A DNA stretch of 64,000 bases from Castellaniella sp040276065 (GTDB taxonomy: Bacteria > Pseudomonadota > Gammaproteobacteria > Burkholderiales > Burkholderiaceae_B). Below, piece after piece: positions 28,698 through 36,567 of this stretch. The notes under the pieces were generated by a model. The model ran no database searches, was not told the origin of the DNA, and was given only the letters and a program-made list of their open reading frames with translations. The stretch lies in assembly GCF_040276065.1 (NCBI RefSeq), contig NZ_JBELOI010000012.1, positions 57,467-121,466 on the forward strand, read 5' to 3'. How positions within the stretch are numbered: position 1 is the stretch's first letter; the number at the start of each line of letters is the position of its first letter. The translations under genes and the position numbers were made by a program.

Positions 28698-29273
28698 TCA
28701 GGGGGCTTCGGGCGTGGGCGTCCCGTCGCCGAAGTCCAGTTGCTTGAGGGTCTGAAAGAGCGCGCGGTAGTGCTTGCGCGCCGGTTCGCGGCCTTCGGGC
28801 AGGGCCTCGTTTTGCTGCAATTCCTTGCGAGCGGCCCGGATCTGCGCGCGCAGGGCCTGGGCGTCCAGCGCCGGGAACCGGGCGATCACGGCGGTCAGCG
28901 CGGTGTCGTCCGCGATGAGCTGGTCGCGCAGCGCCTCCAGGCGCTGCATGGCGCGCGCCTGCTCGCGCGAGCCGCTTTCCCACAGGTCCAGCTGTGCGCG
29001 CAAGGCGTCGGCGTCGGCCTGGCGCATGAGCTTGCCCACGTAGTGGATTTGTCGGCGTCGGCCCTCGTGGCTGTGGATGCGCTGCGCCAGGGCGATGGCG
29101 TCGCGCAGGGGCTCGTCGAGGTCCAGCTTGGCCAGGCGCGCGGCCGGCAGATCCACCAGGCGCCGGCCCAGCGCCAGCAGGGCATGCATGTCGCGCTTGA
29201 CCTGGGACTTGCTGGGACGATCGTGCGCGAGGGGGGCGGCGGCCTCTTGGGTTTCGTCCATGGGGATGGGCAT
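28698..29273 (-). CDS. darP: Ribosome assembly factor DarP (YjgA, DUF615)
   Basis: A 191-residue highly charged helical protein of the YjgA family, which associates with late 50S precursors. Signature stretches are SKSQVKRDMHALLALGRRLVDLP, HEGRRRQIHYVGKLMR and LEALRDQLIADD. It is divergent from pmbA, the same yjgA-pmbA pair found in E. coli and many proteobacteria. A second ATG four codons in cannot be excluded as the start. Confidence 0.92.
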   Translation of the reverse strand: MPIPMDETQEAAAPLAHDRPSKSQVKRDMHALLALGRRLVDLPAARLAKLDLDEPLRDAIALAQRIHSHEGRRRQIHYVGKLMRQADADALRAQLDLWESGSREQARAMQRLEALRDQLIADDTALTAVIARFPALDAQALRAQIRAARKELQQNEALPEGREPARKHYRALFQTLKQLDFGDGTPTPEAP

Positions 29274-29345
29274 AAAATAATCGTTGATCGACTATGATAA
29301 CCGTCCGGCGAGCAGGTCGCCGCCGGACCACCGCAGGATGCACGC

Positions 29346-30713
29346 ATGAACGAGAACGCCGAGGTCCTCCTGGACATTCCCACGCAGCAAGGCGTGTTTC
29401 GCCAATTGGTGACTGATGCTTTGGGCTATGCCCGCGAGGCGGGCGCCACCGATGCCGCAGTCGAAGTGTCCGAGAGTCAGGGCCTGTCGGTCGCCGTGCG
29501 CCAGTGCGCGATCGAGACCATCGAGCAGACGCGCGACCGCTCCCTGGCGGTGACCGTGTTCGCGGGCAATCGCCGGGGCTCTGCCTCGACCTCCGATTTT
29601 TCGGTCGAGGCCTTGCGCAGGACGGTCGATGCCGCCTGGCATATCGCGCGCTACACCGCCGAGGATTCAGCCGCGGGCCTGCCCGAAGAGGATCTGCTGG
29701 CCCTGAATTACCCCGATCTCGACCTGCACGAGCCCTGGGCCATCGACCCGCGCGAGGCCGCGCGCCTGGCGATTCGAGCCGAGCGCGCCGCGCTGGCGGT
29801 CAGCCCCCGGATCACCAATACCGAGGGGGCCTCCCTGGACACCATGGAGGGGCATTTCATCTTGGGAAATTCGCGCGGGTTCCTGGGCGGATACCCCTAT
29901 TCGCGTCACAGCCTGTCGGTGGCGCCGATCGCCGGACAGGGATCGGGGATGCAGCGCGATTACTGGTACACCTCGGCGCGCCGGCCGGCCGACTTGGCCG
30001 ACCCCGTGCGTGTGGGCCGTTATGCCGCCGAGCGCGCGTTGTCGCGCCTGTCGGCGCGGCCGGTGCGCACCGGCCATTTTCCGGTGTTGTTCGAGGCGCC
30101 GTTGGCCGTTGGCCTGCTGGGGGCGTTGACCCAGGCCGCCAGCGGCGGCGCCCTCTACCGCAAGGCCAGTTTTCTGGTCGATGCCCTGGGCAAGCCGGTG
30201 TTCGCCGATCACCTGGACGTTATCGAGAACCCCTACATCCCGGGCGCCCAGGGCAGTTCGCCCTTCGATGGCGAGGGGGTGCGCCCGCAGGCCCGCCGAG
30301 TCGTGGGCGCGGGCGTGCTCGAGGGCTATTTCCTGTCCAGCTACACGGCGCGCAAGCTCGGCATGCGTACGACGGGGAATGCGGGCGGCTCGCACAATCT
30401 GAGCTTGCGCTCGCGCCTGACGCGGCCTGACGACACCTTGGAGGCCATGCTGCGCAAGATGGACACGGGCTTTCTGGTGACTGAGCTCATCGGCCAGGGC
30501 GTGAACTACGTCACGGGCGATTATTCCCGGGGCGCTTTCGGGTATTGGGTTCAAGGCGGGCGCATCCAGCACGCCGTCGATGAGGTCACCATCGCCGGCA
30601 ATCTGGCCGACATGTTCCGCCGGATTGTTGCGGTGGGCGCCGATGTCTATGGGCGGGGCGCAAAATCCACAGGGTCCGTGCTGATCGAACGCATGGCCAT
30701 TGCCGGCCGCTGA
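29346..30713 (+). CDS. pmbA: Metalloprotease-related protein PmbA (TldE)
   Basis: A 455-residue member of the TldD/PmbA family. PmbA works with TldD to degrade unfolded or modified peptides (microcin B17 maturation and CcdA turnover in E. coli). PmbA lacks the HExxxH zinc motif of TldD, and none is seen here. Family stretches include VSESQGLSVAVRQCAIETIE, GFLGGYPYSRHSLSV, GQGVNYVTGDYSRGAFGYWV and VTIAGNLADMFRRIVAVG. It is divergent from darP. Confidence 0.94.
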   Translation: MNENAEVLLDIPTQQGVFRQLVTDALGYAREAGATDAAVEVSESQGLSVAVRQCAIETIEQTRDRSLAVTVFAGNRRGSASTSDFSVEALRRTVDAAWHIARYTAEDSAAGLPEEDLLALNYPDLDLHEPWAIDPREAARLAIRAERAALAVSPRITNTEGASLDTMEGHFILGNSRGFLGGYPYSRHSLSVAPIAGQGSGMQRDYWYTSARRPADLADPVRVGRYAAERALSRLSARPVRTGHFPVLFEAPLAVGLLGALTQAASGGALYRKASFLVDALGKPVFADHLDVIENPYIPGAQGSSPFDGEGVRPQARRVVGAGVLEGYFLSSYTARKLGMRTTGNAGGSHNLSLRSRLTRPDDTLEAMLRKMDTGFLVTELIGQGVNYVTGDYSRGAFGYWVQGGRIQHAVDEVTIAGNLADMFRRIVAVGADVYGRGAKSTGSVLIERMAIAGR

Positions 30714-30851
30714 GGCGGCCCGCGCGGCCCGGGGGCACTGCGCGCTGCCGGGTACACGCGCATGCGCGCGGGGTGTAATATCGGGGCCACTGCACGAAAA
30801 ATCGACAGTTTGTATCATCCCCAACGAGACCCCAAAAGGAGATCACCCACT

Positions 30852-31949
30852 ATGCAGCGTCGCTCATTCCTCAAAAAGGCCGGCCTCGGCGCAGTCGCCG
30901 GATCGGCGGCCGTCGCGGCCCCCGTGTTCGCGCAGGGCACCCCCCAGATCAACTGGAAGATGACCTCCACCTACGGCCCGCAACAGACCGCGCTGTTTCC
31001 GACGGCACAGATGTTCTGCGAGTTGATCAAGGAGGCCTCCGACGGCAAGTTCGACATCCGCCTTTATCCGGCGGGCGAGCTGGTACCCGGCTTTGGCGTG
31101 ATGGACGCGGTGGGTAACCGGACGGTCGAGTGCGGCCAGACCGCCTCGTACTATTACTATGGCAAGGACCCGTCCTTCTGCTTCGACACGGCGGTGCCCT
31201 TCGGTCTGAACGTGCGCCAGATGTACGCCTGGATGTACGAGGGCGACGGCCTCAAGCTCATGCGCGAGCTGTTCGCGCCGCACGGGATCATCAATTTTCC
31301 GTTTGGCAACACCGGTACCCAGATGGGCGGCTGGTATCGCAAGGAAATCAAGTCGGTCGAGGATCTCAAGGGTCTCAAGATGCGCACCGCCGGGTTCGCG
31401 GGCGAGGTGCTTGCCCGCCTTGGGGTGATCCCCCAGCAATTGCCGCCCAGCGACACCTATCCCGCGCTGGAAAAGGGCGCCCTCGACGCGGTCGAATTCG
31501 TCGGCCCGGTTGATGACGAAAAACTAGGCTATCAAAAGGTCGCTAAATACTATTACTATCCGGGCTGGTGGGAGGGCTCGGCCCAGGTGTCGCTGTACGT
31601 CAACGACAAGGCCTATGCCGAATTGCCCAAGGCCTACCAGGCCATGATCGACATGGCCTCGCGCGCCGCGGGCAGCCGAATGGTCGCCGATTACGACACC
31701 CGCAATCCGGCCGCGCTGCGCCGCCTGATCGCCAGCGGCGCCGTGCTCAAGAGCTTTCCGCGCGACGTGATGGACGCTTCCTTCAAGGCCTCCAACGAGG
31801 TTTACAAAGAGTTCTGCGACAAGAACGCGGGCTTCAAAAAGATCTTCGACAACTACATGGCCTTCCGTGACGGGATCGTGCCCTGGTTCCGCGTGGCCGA
31901 AGGCTCCTACGACAACTACCTCAGCGCGGCGCTGGGCAAGGCCAAGTAA
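30852..31949 (+). CDS. TRAP transporter substrate-binding protein (DctP family)
   Basis: A 365-residue periplasmic binding protein. It starts MQRRSFLKKAGLGAVAG, a twin-arginine signal, with cleavage predicted near VFAQG (27/28). The mature protein has the DctP/TakP-type core: MTSTYGPQQTALFPTAQMF, a conserved Arg in LKMRTAGFAGEV, DAVEFVGPVDDEKLG and GWWEGSAQVSLYV. It resembles the alpha-keto-acid/mandelate-type subgroup, but the ligand is not known. No DctQ or DctM membrane partner is adjacent, so it is an orphan. AAAAGGAG lies about ten bases before the ATG, and a strong terminator follows. Confidence 0.88.
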   Translation: MQRRSFLKKAGLGAVAGSAAVAAPVFAQGTPQINWKMTSTYGPQQTALFPTAQMFCELIKEASDGKFDIRLYPAGELVPGFGVMDAVGNRTVECGQTASYYYYGKDPSFCFDTAVPFGLNVRQMYAWMYEGDGLKLMRELFAPHGIINFPFGNTGTQMGGWYRKEIKSVEDLKGLKMRTAGFAGEVLARLGVIPQQLPPSDTYPALEKGALDAVEFVGPVDDEKLGYQKVAKYYYYPGWWEGSAQVSLYVNDKAYAELPKAYQAMIDMASRAAGSRMVADYDTRNPAALRRLIASGAVLKSFPRDVMDASFKASNEVYKEFCDKNAGFKKIFDNYMAFRDGIVPWFRVAEGSYDNYLSAALGKAK

Positions 31950-31984
31950 ACTCGCCGCCGCCCGTGGACGGCGGTGCGGTGGAC

Positions 31985-32026
31985 CGGCCCGGATTCGCCC
32001 AGCATGGGTGGGGCCGGGCCGTTTTT
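31985..32026 (+). terminator. Rho-independent terminator after the TRAP binding protein
   Basis: An 8-bp stem (31985-31992 with 32014-32021) enclosing a smaller inner hairpin is followed by five T residues at 32022-32026. It lies 36 bases beyond the stop and should insulate rplM from upstream transcription. Confidence 0.88.
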
Positions 32027-32053
32027 GCTTTATTTCCAGTTGCTTGCTAAAAT
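32025..32053 (+). promoter_or_regulatory. Probable sigma-70 promoter of rplM-rpsI
   Basis: A TTGCTT -35 element (32025-32030) and a TAAAAT -10 element (32048-32053) are separated by exactly 17 bases. The -35 starts within the T-run of the preceding terminator. Transcription would begin near 32060, giving a leader of about 180 bases. Confidence 0.6.
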
Positions 32054-32239
32054 TTATGGCTTTTCGCGGTTTGGGGCATGCCTTTGTGCCATCGTGCGGT
32101 GCGCGTCATGGGGCAGGGTTTTTTCCGGCGGTTGGGTGGGATTTGTACGGACGGGGTCAGAACGTCCTGGCGGGTTCGCCTATTGGTACCGAGTATCGAT
32201 ACCGCGGAATGTTTTCTTTTACTTTCTCTAGGGACCATC

Positions 32240-32668
32240 ATGAAGACCTTTGTGGCCAAGCCGCATGAAGTCAAGCGTGACTGGTTTGTGATCGATGCCA
32301 AGGGCAAGGTCCTTGGCCGTGTGGCCAGCGAAGTCGCACGCCGCCTGCGTGGCAAGCACAAACCCGAATTCACGCCTCACGTCGACACCGGCGATTACAT
32401 CGTCGTCATCAATGCGGCCGACATCGTCGTGACCGGCGCCAAGGCGCAGGACAAACGCTACTATCGCCACTCGACCTATCCGGGCGGCATCACCGAGACC
32501 AACTTCGAGAAAATGCAACAGCGTTTTCCCGGCCGCGCTCTGCAGAAAGCCGTCAAAGGCATGCTGCCCAAGGGCCCGCTGGGCTACGCCATGGCCAAGA
32601 AGCTCAAGGTCTACGCCGGCGGCGAGCATCCGCACACCGCGCAGCAGCCGCAATCTCTGGACATCTAA
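32240..32668 (+). CDS. rplM: 50S ribosomal protein L13
   Basis: A 142-residue ribosomal protein that binds 23S rRNA early in 50S assembly. The start MKTFVAKPHEVKRDWFVIDA at 32240 is canonical, and KVLGRVASEVARRLRGKHKP and KGPLGYAMAKKLKVYAGGEH are diagnostic. rpsI follows after 12 bases, the conserved rplM-rpsI pair. An in-frame start at 32078 is rejected because it precedes the family N-terminus by 54 unrelated residues. Confidence 0.98.
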   Translation: MKTFVAKPHEVKRDWFVIDAKGKVLGRVASEVARRLRGKHKPEFTPHVDTGDYIVVINAADIVVTGAKAQDKRYYRHSTYPGGITETNFEKMQQRFPGRALQKAVKGMLPKGPLGYAMAKKLKVYAGGEHPHTAQQPQSLDI

Positions 32669-32680
32669 GGACGGGCCATC

Positions 32681-33073
32681 ATGATCGGTAATTGGAATTA
32701 TGGCACCGGCCGCCGCAAGACCTCGGTGGCGCGTGTGTTCCTCAAAAAGGGAACGGGCAAGATCATCGTCAACGGTCGCCCCGTTGACGAGTACTTTGCC
32801 CGCGAGACCGGCCGCATGGTCGTGCGCCAGCCCCTCGCCCTCACCAACCACCTCGAGTCGTTCGACTTTCACGTCAACGTCCATGGCGGTGGTGAATCCG
32901 GCCAGGCCGGCGCCGTGCGCCACGGCATCACGCGCGCCCTGATCGACTACGACGAGACGCTGAAGCCCTCGCTCAAGCAAGCCGGGCTGGTCACGCGCGA
33001 CGCCCGCGAGGTCGAGCGCAAGAAGGTCGGCTTCCACAAGGCCCGCCGTCGCAAGCAGTTCAGCAAGCGCTGA
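32681..33073 (+). CDS. rpsI: 30S ribosomal protein S9
   Basis: A 130-residue small-subunit protein whose C-terminal tail reaches the P-site tRNA. It shows YGTGRRKTSVARVF near the N-terminus, GGGESGQAGAVRHGITRAL in the middle, and the basic tail KARRRKQFSKR ending in Lys-Arg. It is cotranscribed with rplM and followed by a terminator. Confidence 0.98.
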   Translation: MIGNWNYGTGRRKTSVARVFLKKGTGKIIVNGRPVDEYFARETGRMVVRQPLALTNHLESFDFHVNVHGGGESGQAGAVRHGITRALIDYDETLKPSLKQAGLVTRDAREVERKKVGFHKARRRKQFSKR

Positions 33074-33105
33074 TCCGGTTTGCGGCCTTTCGCGCCCGCC
33101 CAGAA

Positions 33106-33131
33106 ACCCCGGCCCGGCGCCGGGGTTTTTT
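33106..33131 (+). terminator. Rho-independent terminator of rplM-rpsI
   Basis: A perfect 8-bp GC-rich stem (33106-33113 with 33119-33126, 5-base loop) is followed by T residues through 33131. It lies 32 bases after the rpsI stop. Confidence 0.92.
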
Positions 33132-33219
33132 GTTGAGGGGCCGCTGGTGGCAGGGGCAAGGCGGGTTAAGTTAAGCTAGACAGTCAGTCCATGGGTACTT
33201 CTTCGGAACGGAACAGCAT

Positions 33220-34278
33220 ATGAACGCAGCATCACGGATCAAGGTCGGCATCGTCGGGGGCACGGGATATACAGGCGTGGAGCTGCTGCGCCTGCTCGCG
33301 GCCCATCCCCACGCGCAGTTGCACGCCATCACCTCGCGCAAGGAAGAAGGCCTGCCGGTCGCCGACATGTTTCCCAATCTGCGCGGCCACGTCGATCTGC
33401 GCTTCCAGACGCCCGAACACGCCGCGCTCGAGCAATGCGACGTGGTGTTCTTTGCGACGCCCCATGGGGTGGCGATGGAGCAGGCCCGCCACCTGCTGGA
33501 CCACGATGTGCGGGTTGTCGACCTAGCTGCCGACTTTCGCCTGCAGGATGTCGACGCCTTTCAGAAATGGTACAAGATGCCCCATGCCTGCCCGGACATC
33601 CTGCGCGAGGCCGTCTACGGCTTGCCGGAACTCGATCGCGAGGCCATTCGCAAGGCGCGCGTGGTGGGCAACCCGGGCTGCTATCCGACCACTGTTCTGC
33701 TGGGCTTGGCACCGCTGTTGCAGGCCGGGCGGGCTCTGGTCGACGTCGGCCACGTGATTGCCGACTCCAAGTCCGGCGTCTCGGGAGCGGGCCGCAAGAC
33801 CCAGGTCGGCTCGCTGTTCTCCGAAGCCAGTGATAATTTCGCCGCCTATGGCGTCGCGGGCCATCGCCATCATCCCGAGATCTCCGAGTGCCTGCAGCGT
33901 ATCGCCGGCGCCCCGGTGGGGCTGGTGTTCGTGCCGCATCTGGTGCCGATGATCCGTGGCATGTTCTCGACGCTGTACCTGCGCATCCTGCCCGAGGCCA
34001 TGGACACCGATTTCCAGGCCTTGTACGAGACGCGCTATGCCGACGAGCCCTTCGTCGACGTGATGCCACCAGGCAGTTTGCCGCAGACCCGTTCGGTGCG
34101 CGCGTCCAATATGCTGCGCATCGCCCTGCACCGCCCGGGCGGCGGCGATCAACTGGTGGTGCTGGTCGTCCAGGACAACTTGGTCAAGGGCGCGGCGGGG
34201 CAGGCCGTGCAGAACATGAATCTGATGTTCGGCTTTCCCGAGACCGCCGGCCTGGAGCACGTCGCGGTGCTGCCTTAG
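33220..34278 (+). CDS. argC: N-acetyl-gamma-glutamyl-phosphate reductase
   Basis: A 352-residue NADPH enzyme for the third step of arginine synthesis. The Rossmann motif VGIVGGTGYTGVELLRLL (9-26), the catalytic Cys154 in VVGNPGCYPT, and the SGVSGAGRKTQVGSLFSE and GHRHHPEIS segments are all present. Length matches the type that includes the longer C-terminal region. The promoter probably lies in the 90 bases after the rpsI terminator. Confidence 0.96.
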   Translation: MNAASRIKVGIVGGTGYTGVELLRLLAAHPHAQLHAITSRKEEGLPVADMFPNLRGHVDLRFQTPEHAALEQCDVVFFATPHGVAMEQARHLLDHDVRVVDLAADFRLQDVDAFQKWYKMPHACPDILREAVYGLPELDREAIRKARVVGNPGCYPTTVLLGLAPLLQAGRALVDVGHVIADSKSGVSGAGRKTQVGSLFSEASDNFAAYGVAGHRHHPEISECLQRIAGAPVGLVFVPHLVPMIRGMFSTLYLRILPEAMDTDFQALYETRYADEPFVDVMPPGSLPQTRSVRASNMLRIALHRPGGGDQLVVLVVQDNLVKGAAGQAVQNMNLMFGFPETAGLEHVAVLP

Positions 34279-34289
34279 GAGGCCAAGAG

Positions 34290-35018
34290 ATGACCGTGCG
34301 ACGCCTGATCTTGCGAGGGCTGGGCCTGATTCTGGCACTGCTGCTGGTTTTTGTGGCCGGCGCGCTGGTCATGCACTTCGGCATGCACCGCGGCCAGCAC
34401 CAGCAGATTCTCGACTTGCAGGCGCGCGTCGATACCTTGCGGATGACCGAGGCCGAGACCAATGCGCGCCTGGCGGGCCTGCAAGGACAGCTCGATGTCG
34501 AGCTGGCGACCCGGCGCACGCTCGAGGACACGCTGGCCAGGCAGCAACAAGAGCTCGGCCGCACCCGCGACCAGCTCGCCTTCTACGAGCAGTTGATTCC
34601 GCCCGGGCCCGCGGGCGCGGTTGCCATCCGGGCCTTTGATATTCGGCGTCAGGGCGATTTTCTGCATTACCGGGTCCTGCTGACGCGAAACGCGCCCGGC
34701 CAGGAGGCCTTCAGAGGCCGCATGCGCTTTATGGCCGACGCCCTGAAGGACGGTAATCCCGTTAAAATAGAGTTGTCGGCGGCGACGGCCGTGGCCGCGC
34801 CGCCGAGCGAGATCGCCGCGCCCGGCGTGGGCGCCGATCCGTTCAGCCTGGTTTTCGAGCAGTTCCAACGCAGCACCGGCGTTCTGCGTCTGCCACCTGG
34901 CGTCGCGATCCGCTCCGTCAACCTCGAGGTTCTCGAGGACGGGGTGATCCGCGCCACGCGGGACGCCACCATCGTGGACGCCGCCCCCGAGGGCAGCGCC
35001 CCAGGAGTCACCCCATGA
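34290..35018 (+). CDS. Membrane-anchored coiled-coil protein (DUF6776-like)
   Basis: A 242-residue protein with an N-terminal membrane helix (about 8-32, LILRGLGLILALLLVFVAGA), a coiled coil (about 42-100, Leu/Glu/Arg heptads), and a C-terminal beta domain of about 140 residues (AVAIRAFDIRRQGDFLHYRV). It resembles the DUF6776 proteins placed between argC and erpA in betaproteobacteria. Function is unknown; the layout suggests an envelope-located structural or scaffold role. AGGAGG lies just upstream of the ATG, and its stop overlaps erpA as ATGA. Confidence 0.8.
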   Translation: MTVRRLILRGLGLILALLLVFVAGALVMHFGMHRGQHQQILDLQARVDTLRMTEAETNARLAGLQGQLDVELATRRTLEDTLARQQQELGRTRDQLAFYEQLIPPGPAGAVAIRAFDIRRQGDFLHYRVLLTRNAPGQEAFRGRMRFMADALKDGNPVKIELSAATAVAAPPSEIAAPGVGADPFSLVFEQFQRSTGVLRLPPGVAIRSVNLEVLEDGVIRATRDATIVDAAPEGSAPGVTP

Positions 35019-35380
35019 GCATGATTGAGCACGTAGATTTCGAAGCCCCCCCCGTTCCCCTCTTGTTCACCGACGCCGCGGTATCCAAGGTCCGCGAATT
35101 GCTGGCTGAGGAGGGCAATCCGGACCTGAAGCTGCGCGTGTTCGTGCAGGGCGGCGGCTGCTCGGGGTTCCAGTACGGGTTCACCTTCGACGAGGAGGTC
35201 AACGACGATGACACCACGATCGAGCGCGAAGGGGTACGGTTGCTGGTCGACCCCATGAGCTTCCAGTATCTGGCGGGCTCCGAGATTGACTACAAGGACG
35301 ACCTCGAGGGTTCCCAGTTCGTGATCCGCAACCCCAACGCCAACACCACCTGCGGCTGCGGGTCGTCGTTCGCGCCCTGA
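35015..35380 (+). CDS. erpA: Iron-sulfur cluster insertion protein ErpA
   Basis: A 121-residue A-type carrier delivering Fe-S clusters to apoproteins. The three conserved cysteines are Cys49 in GGGCSGFQYGF and Cys113/Cys115 in TTCGCGSSF. The start overlaps the upstream stop codon (ATGA), so translation is likely coupled to the membrane protein. Length and motifs are typical. Confidence 0.96.
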   Translation: MSMIEHVDFEAPPVPLLFTDAAVSKVRELLAEEGNPDLKLRVFVQGGGCSGFQYGFTFDEEVNDDDTTIEREGVRLLVDPMSFQYLAGSEIDYKDDLEGSQFVIRNPNANTTCGCGSSFAP

Positions 35381-35402
35381 TTTCCCTGCCTTCTGGGGGA
35401 TA

Positions 35403-35426
35403 CCACCCCTCGCTCGGCGAGGGTGG
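35403..35426. terminator. Hairpin between convergent erpA and anmK
   Basis: A stem of about ten base pairs with one bulged C (35403-35413 with 35417-35426, loop TCG) sits between the two convergent stop codons. There is no clear T-run, so termination on either strand is plausible but not certain. Confidence 0.5.
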
Positions 35427-35441
35427 CCCTCTGTCGTTCAT

Positions 35442-36539
35442 TCAGGCGGGATAGAGGCACCCGGCAATCGTCGCATGCCGCGCACCAGTCACCGCCGGCA
35501 GGCAGGCGGGATGCCCGTGGATGTGCGCGCGCGCGAGCCAGGCGAAGGCCAGTGCCTCGACTGACTGGACCGGCATGCCGTGCTCTGCGGTGCTGGCCAG
35601 CCGACAGGGCAGGGCCTGGTCCAGGGCCGTCATCAGCGCCGTGTTCAGGGCCCCTCCGCCGCAAGCCAGGACCTCGTGCGTATCCGGGGCATGCCGGTCG
35701 ATGGCCTCGGCGATGGTCACGACCGAGAGCATCAGCAAAGTGGCTTGCACGTCCTCCGGCGCCAGTTGTTTCGTCCCCGGAGTGGCCTCCAGGTGCGCCC
35801 GCAGCCAGTCGGGGCTGAACAGGTCGCGGCCCGTCGATTTCGGTGGCGCCAGGCTGAACCAGGGCTCGCCGCGCAGGCGCGCCAGCAGGCCTGCGTGGCA
35901 ATGGCCGCTCGCCGCCCACGTGCCATCCCGATCATAGGGTTGCCCCAGGTGGCGCTGCGCCCAGGCGTCCATCAGCATATTGGCCGGGCCGGTATCGAAG
36001 CCGCGCACCGGTTCGCCGAGTAGCGTGACGTTGGCGATGCCGCCCAGGTTGAGGATGGCGCGGCCCGGCCGATCGCCGAACCAGGCGGCATGAAAGGCCG
36101 GCACCAGCGGCGCCCCCTGGCCGCCCGCCGCGACGTCCCGGCTGCGAAAGTCCGCCACCACTGCGATGCCGGTCCGTTCGGCCAGCCGCGCGGGCGCATT
36201 GATCTGCAGGGTATAGCCCGCCTCGGGAGCATGGCGCACGGTCTGGCCGTGGGCACCGATGGCGCGCACCCCGGCGGGTGCAAGGCCGGATTCGGCCAGC
36301 AGCCGTTCGACGATCTGCGCGTAGCAGTCGGCCAGCCCGTTTGCCGCCCGCGCGGCGCGCGCGAGTTCGTCGAGTCCCGTGGCGTTCAGGGCGAGCAGGT
36401 CGCGGCGCAGCTCGGCGGGCAGCGGCAGGCTCGCCGCTGCGGCGATCTGGATGGCGGCGCCTTCGAATTCGGCAAGCACTCCGTCCACGCCATCGGTGCT
36501 GGTGCCCGACATCAGGCCAATATAGTGTTCGGTGGGCAT
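35442..36539 (-). CDS. anmK: Anhydro-N-acetylmuramic acid kinase
   Basis: A 365-residue ASKHA-fold kinase that opens and phosphorylates 1,6-anhydro-MurNAc during murein recycling. The N-terminal IGLMSGTSTDGVDGVL, GAHGQTVRH, the catalytic RSRDVAAGGQGAPLVPAFH, LNLGGIANVTLL and GFDTGPANMLMDAW are diagnostic. The start MPTEHYIGLMSGTS at 36539 is used. It follows an M23 peptidase, a common pairing, and complements mpl elsewhere in the window. Confidence 0.95.
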   Translation of the reverse strand: MPTEHYIGLMSGTSTDGVDGVLAEFEGAAIQIAAAASLPLPAELRRDLLALNATGLDELARAARAANGLADCYAQIVERLLAESGLAPAGVRAIGAHGQTVRHAPEAGYTLQINAPARLAERTGIAVVADFRSRDVAAGGQGAPLVPAFHAAWFGDRPGRAILNLGGIANVTLLGEPVRGFDTGPANMLMDAWAQRHLGQPYDRDGTWAASGHCHAGLLARLRGEPWFSLAPPKSTGRDLFSPDWLRAHLEATPGTKQLAPEDVQATLLMLSVVTIAEAIDRHAPDTHEVLACGGGALNTALMTALDQALPCRLASTAEHGMPVQSVEALAFAWLARAHIHGHPACLPAVTGARHATIAGCLYPA

Positions 36540-36567
36540 GGCGGCCGGACCGTCGATGTAACCGGCG

